Assembly (NCBI GenBank): GCA_015065105.1
Contig: SVQZ01000024.1
Coordinates: 1-37,332, forward strand
Direction of reading: 5' to 3'
DNA length: 37,332 bases
From: Oscillospiraceae bacterium
GTDB lineage: Bacteria > Bacillota > Clostridia > Oscillospirales > CAG-272
Below are positions 34,489-37,332 of the stretch, piece after piece. The position numbers were made by a program, and so were the translations under genes. The notes beneath the pieces were generated by a model. That model was not told the origin of the DNA. It made no database searches and saw only the letters and a program-made list of their open reading frames with translations. Positions within the stretch are counted from its first letter, which is position 1. Each line of letters starts with the position of its first letter.

Positions 34489-35031
34489 TTATTTAAAATA
34501 TCTGTTGAGAAGTCCCTGGAAAGCCTTGCCGTGTCGAGCTTCGTCCTTTGCCATTTCATGAACGGTATCGTGAATAGCATCGAGGTTGTTCTGCTTTGCC
34601 ATCTTTGCAAGCTCAAACTTGCCCTCTGTAGCACCGCATTCAGCTTCAACTCTCATTTCAAGATTCTTCTTTGTAGAGGGAGTTACTACTTCACCGAGCA
34701 TTTCTGCAAACTTTGCAGCGTGCTCCGCCTCTTCCCAAGCTGCCTTTTCCCAATAAAGACCGATTTCGGGATAGCCCTCACGGTGAGCAACTCTTGACAT
34801 AGCAAGGTACATACCAACTTCGGTACATTCGCCTTCAAAGTTAGCACGAAGACCGTCAATTATTTCTTGAGGAACGCCTTCTGTTATACCAACTTCATGC
34901 TCACAAGCCCATACGAGCTTGCCGTCTTCAACTACCTCTTCAAACTTATCAGGACCTGCCTTACAAAGAGGGCACGCTTCAGGGATAGCACCTTCTACGA
35001 TCTGTCCGCAAACTTTACACTTAAATTTCAT
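34489..35031 (-). CDS. Reverse rubrerythrin
   Basis: 180 residues from ATG 35031, with AAAGGAG 9 bases upstream; the longer frame to 35094 reaches into the promoter. The rubredoxin domain is at the N-terminus (CKVCG 5-9, CPLCKAG 20-26), the opposite of classical rubrerythrin. The four-helix di-iron domain follows, with ligands in [28 protein letters not shown] and EARHGKAF. Such proteins reduce hydrogen peroxide with NADH-derived electrons and protect clostridia against oxygen. Confidence 0.92.
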   Translation of the reverse strand: MKFKCKVCGQIVEGAIPEACPLCKAGPDKFEEVVEDGKLVWACEHEVGITEGVPQEIIDGLRANFEGECTEVGMYLAMSRVAHREGYPEIGLYWEKAAWEEAEHAAKFAEMLGEVVTPSTKKNLEMRVEAECGATEGKFELAKMAKQNNLDAIHDTVHEMAKDEARHGKAFQGLLNRYFK

Positions 35032-35078
35032 AATATAAACTCCTTTATATAAAAAATTAACATCTCTGTTACGATTTG

Positions 35079-35107
35079 ATTTTAACATAAACACGTTTAA
35101 ATTTCAA
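35079..35107 (-). promoter_or_regulatory. Promoter of the rubrerythrin operon with a palindrome in the spacer
   Basis: Minus strand: -35 TTGAAA (35107-35102), 17-bp spacer, -10 TAAAAT (35084-35079). The spacer holds the inverted repeat TAAAC-AC-GTTTA (35088-35099), placed where a repressor could block the polymerase. It does not match the PerR or Rex consensus. Confidence 0.65.
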
Positions 35108-35115
35108 GTGTTTTG

Positions 35116-35712
35116 TTATGGTTTTAAAGTAATTTTTTCTTTTTCAAGCCAAATCTTAAAGCTATCGACCGTTTCTTTACAAAAAAGGAAAACAAGTTCA
35201 TTCGGAAATGCCTTTGATTCTATAGCGGGCGGCAGCTTATGTACCATGATATTATGCTCGAGATAAGCTTTTATATTTTTAGAAGGATAATTTTCTATAG
35301 AAGAATATACAACCTCATCCGCTTCGTTCATATCCTCCCAAAGCTTTATAGACCAATGTAAATGCTTGTACATATACTTACTTATATATCTTATCTCCCA
35401 ACGGTAATCATGAAACCAATCGTTCCCAATATAACTTCTTTTGTGCTCTGCCATAGGACCTCTGTCCCAGCACATATCGGTATAAAGATGTAAAAGGACG
35501 CCAAATTGAAAAGGGTCTGTAAGATCGAGAGAACACGCTAATTCCAAAAGCTTTTCTTCCCTTTCGTCACCTTTATAAATTCTTAAATGGTTCTTATCCT
35601 TAAAGTCTCTTTCATCTATGCAATCAGGGGCAAGATTTCCGATATAAAATGCGATATCCGCATTTTCATTATAATTTCTCGCACACATAAGGTGCATCAT
35701 TGCACAGGGCAT
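35116..35712 (-). CDS. Zinc-dependent phospholipase-C-like protein
   Basis: 198 residues; ATG 35712 has AGGAGGACGT in front. The order MMHLMCARNY, YIGNLAPDCID, NHLRIY and FQFGVLLHLYTDMCWD follows the PF00882-type zinc phospholipase C fold (lGnlaPD, H, lG.l.H...D), with His and Asp residues able to bind zinc. No signal peptide, so cytoplasmic, which speaks against a secreted lipase. Family members of this intracellular kind are uncharacterised. Follows the Nudix gene by 8 bases in one transcript. Confidence 0.7.
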   Translation of the reverse strand: MPCAMMHLMCARNYNENADIAFYIGNLAPDCIDERDFKDKNHLRIYKGDEREEKLLELACSLDLTDPFQFGVLLHLYTDMCWDRGPMAEHKRSYIGNDWFHDYRWEIRYISKYMYKHLHWSIKLWEDMNEADEVVYSSIENYPSKNIKAYLEHNIMVHKLPPAIESKAFPNELVFLFCKETVDSFKIWLEKEKITLKP

Positions 35713-35720
35713 ACGTCCTC

Positions 35721-36173
35721 CTATTTATAATATATGATCATATCCTCACCGTCACGCCATGGTCCGAAGGCTTCATTGGCATCGTTAAAGAACATAGGCA
35801 TATATTTATCAAAATTCTCTGCCTGTGGCAGGCTTGCTGCCTCCTGCGGGTCAGCCCAAAAGACCTTGCCTTCTTCGGTTTCGCCTATAAGCTCTCCCGA
35901 AAAATCAGAGGTTTTATACAAAAAAACAATATAACGGTCATCGGTATCCTTGTTACACCAATGAATAACGCCGCAAGACCGCAGGTTAAAGACGTCAAGT
36001 CCCGTTTCCTCTTTTATTTCACGGATAGCGGAATCGGTAAAGCTCTCTCCCGGCTCTACGTGTCCCCCCGGAAAGGTTACTCCCTTCCAATATTTAACTC
36101 TTTCCTGCAAAAGTACCTTACCGTTTTTCTTATCCTCTACCATTACCATATTGGTAAGCTCGTATTTCGGCAT
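35721..36173 (-). CDS. Nudix hydrolase (8-oxo-dGTPase-like)
   Basis: 150 residues. The Nudix box G-x5-E-x7-R-E-U-x-E-E-x-G-U is complete at residues 37-59 (starts GHVEPGES). MutT-like members hydrolyse oxidised nucleoside triphosphates; the exact substrate cannot be read from sequence. TAAGGAGCG precedes the ATG. Ten bases after the small membrane-protein gene, so the three genes 36528-35116 look like one operon. Confidence 0.9.
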   Translation of the reverse strand: MPKYELTNMVMVEDKKNGKVLLQERVKYWKGVTFPGGHVEPGESFTDSAIREIKEETGLDVFNLRSCGVIHWCNKDTDDRYIVFLYKTSDFSGELIGETEEGKVFWADPQEAASLPQAENFDKYMPMFFNDANEAFGPWRDGEDMIIYYK

Positions 36174-36183
36174 TTTACGCTCC

Positions 36184-36528
36184 TTACATTGTAGGGGTCG
36201 AGGGACCGCCTGTGAAAAGCAATATAAGAACTACAGCCCACAAAACAGCACCTAATATAATAAGCCCTATATTTTTTATCTTTTTGAATCTAAGCTCTTT
36301 ATATTTCAGATTCCAATCAACGTTCTCGGTGGAAAGCTTTTCTCCGAGTTTTTCCTTTTTGCGTCTGCAAACAGATATAAGCTCTTCGCTGTCACGGTAT
36401 GAACCGAGTTTTTTAAACATTACGATAGCTTCATCATAGTCTGCACCGTCAATGGCATTAACCATTTTAGAGCGAGCCTCTTTATAAAGCAAATCCTCTT
36501 TTTCATTTATTTTTTTATGATCCGACAT
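36184..36528 (-). CDS. Small TPR-like membrane protein
   Basis: 114 residues. Residues 12-60 (LYKEARSKM...ADYDEAIVMFKKLGSYRDSEELI) match the helical repeat with GxYRDS seen in many Firmicutes membrane proteins. One membrane helix lies near the C-terminus (about 87-106) followed by GGPSTPTM outside. Function unknown. First gene of the unit with the Nudix gene; GAGGTG precedes the ATG. Confidence 0.75.
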   Translation of the reverse strand: MSDHKKINEKEDLLYKEARSKMVNAIDGADYDEAIVMFKKLGSYRDSEELISVCRRKKEKLGEKLSTENVDWNLKYKELRFKKIKNIGLIILGAVLWAVVLILLFTGGPSTPTM

Positions 36529-36556
36529 TATACACCTCGGTAATTTAATATATATA

Positions 36557-36586
36557 ATTATATTACATTTTACCTTTCCGTGTCAA
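36557..36586 (-). promoter_or_regulatory. Promoter of the 36528-35116 operon
   Basis: Minus strand: -35 TTGACA (36586-36581), 18-bp spacer, -10 TATAAT (36562-36557). It starts just after the mntP stop. Confidence 0.75.
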
Positions 36587-36592
36587 CTGATA

Positions 36593-37141
36593 TCACGTAA
36601 TTATTCCGAGATGGTCAAGTAAAATTTTTAAACCTATTAATAAAAGAATAATACCTCCGAACAGCTCCGCCTTATCCGCTGTTCTTTTTCCGAAGAATCT
36701 GCCTGAAAAAATACCTATAAGAGACATTATGTAGGTTACAACAGCGATAAATAATGAAGAATAAATAATTTTAACTTCTAAAAAGGATAGAGTTATACCG
36801 ACTCCCAAAGCATCGATGCTCGACGCAAGTGCCAATAAAAGGAGTTCAAATATCTTTTGTCCCCTATTTTCATCTTTATTTTCAAAAGAGGAATATATCA
36901 TCTTAATGCCGGCATATGCCAGAAGAAAAAAGCATATCCAATGGTCAAAGCCCACTATAATATTTTTAAGTCCCGAGCCCAACAAATAACCGATCACAGG
37001 CATTATTCCCTGAAATAACCCAAAAAGAAAAGCGGCAAGATAACTTGCATTATACTTCTTTTTCGTTCCCATACAAACAGATACCGCAAAGGCATCCATG
37101 CTTAACCCAAATGCAAGAAACACAAGCCCTGCAAAGCTCAT
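36593..37141 (-). CDS. mntP: Manganese efflux pump MntP
   Basis: 182 residues from ATG 37141 (GGGAG upstream; the TTG at 37156 lies before the ribosome site). Six membrane helices. The duplicated Asp motif is clear: GLSMDAFAVSV in helix 1 and ASSIDALGVGI in helix 4, the residues that bind Mn2+. It exports excess manganese. In many Firmicutes a yybP-ykoY manganese riboswitch controls it; only a terminator-like hairpin is seen upstream here. Confidence 0.93.
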   Translation of the reverse strand: MSFAGLVFLAFGLSMDAFAVSVCMGTKKKYNASYLAAFLFGLFQGIMPVIGYLLGSGLKNIIVGFDHWICFFLLAYAGIKMIYSSFENKDENRGQKIFELLLLALASSIDALGVGITLSFLEVKIIYSSLFIAVVTYIMSLIGIFSGRFFGKRTADKAELFGGIILLLIGLKILLDHLGIIT

Positions 37142-37171
37142 AGCATCAACTCCCAAGGGTATTTTATGCGT

Positions 37172-37201
37172 AAAAAAAGCCTGTTATCACACAGGCTTTT
37201 T
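37172..37201 (-). terminator. Terminator-like hairpin before mntP
   Basis: 11-bp perfect stem AAAAAGCCTGT (37174-37184 with 37191-37201), loop of 6, followed by a run of seven T on the minus strand. It lies 30 bases before the mntP start, so it either ends upstream transcription or forms the switch of an mRNA leader. Confidence 0.75.
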
Positions 37202-37208
37202 AATCTTA

Positions 37209-37332
37209 TGGCTCTGTGTCAATAGTTGGGGTAAATAAAAAATAGAATAAAGTAACAAAATTTAATAAAAGCATAGAAAAAGCATCTTGAAGCGAAGCGG
37301 AAAGATGCTTTTTCTATGCTTCGCGGCTCATG
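37209..37332. mobile_element. Possible ISL3-like insertion-sequence end
   Basis: GGCTCTGTGTCAATAGTTGG at 37209-37228 resembles, from memory, the terminal inverted repeat of ISL3-type elements in Clostridia. The element would run rightward out of the window. No transposase coding is seen; the other end and the target duplication are outside. Confidence 0.35.
37271..37319 (-). terminator. 18-bp perfect hairpin, likely minus-strand terminator
   Basis: Arms 37271-37288 and 37302-37319 are perfect complements with a 13-base loop; on the minus strand TTTTATTAAATTTT follows. It probably ends a gene that lies right of the window. Confidence 0.7.

Noticed and set aside
37142..37260. yybP-ykoY manganese riboswitch upstream of mntP
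   Set aside because: I could not find its conserved core; only a terminator-like hairpin is present.

Overview
The window reads as chromosome of a spore-forming, anaerobic member of the Clostridia, probably Oscillospiraceae or a close gut or rumen relative. The evidence is a spoIIGA-sigE pair, a ctsR-mcsA-mcsB-clpC operon, a reverse rubrerythrin, an SLH-domain surface protein, a moderately AT-rich base composition and many sigma-A promoters with 17-bp spacers. The species cannot be read from the sequence alone. No tRNA, rRNA, CRISPR array or prophage was seen.

Left part (1-7856): one giant secreted protein is encoded on the minus strand. Its 2289 visible codons are open from the start at 6868 to the window edge. 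It has a signal peptide, InlB-type repeats, about 29 cysteine-rich modules and four Ig-like domains. About 830 nt of non-coding DNA with many perfect hairpins lies between a strong minus-strand promoter (7704-7732) and the start codon.

Middle-left (7857-19602): a minus-strand operon def-fmt-yugP-rsmB (translation start, Zn membrane protease, rRNA methylation) stands back to back with spoIIGA-sigE, the mother-cell sigma factor and its protease. The spoIIGA promoter has an unusually long spacer. Next on the plus strand are an ABC-F ATPase, a lipoprotein, tsaE-tsaB (t6A tRNA modification), rpiB and a MATE exporter.

Middle (18835-26594, minus strand): the class III heat-shock operon ctsR-mcsA-mcsB-clpC has three CtsR-like operators at its promoter and ends in a lipoprotein that looks like a metallo-beta-lactamase fold without its metal ligands. 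Upstream is a three-gene set (beta-sandwich protein, SpoIID-like protein with peptidoglycan-binding domains, second peptidoglycan-binding protein) and a 48-residue Asn-rich protein.

Right part (26681-37332): manA, a vWA protein, an SLH-SGNH hydrolase, an acyltransferase, a zinc-ribbon membrane protein, an LTA-synthase-type phosphoglycerol transferase, a reverse rubrerythrin with a BFD-like ferredoxin, a zinc-phospholipase-C-like protein, a Nudix hydrolase, a small membrane protein and mntP. A possible insertion-sequence end lies upstream of mntP.

Best candidates for something undescribed: the Cys/His module array of the giant protein, its structured leader, and the ligand-less metallo-beta-lactamase-like lipoprotein co-transcribed with the Clp/McsB quality-control genes.
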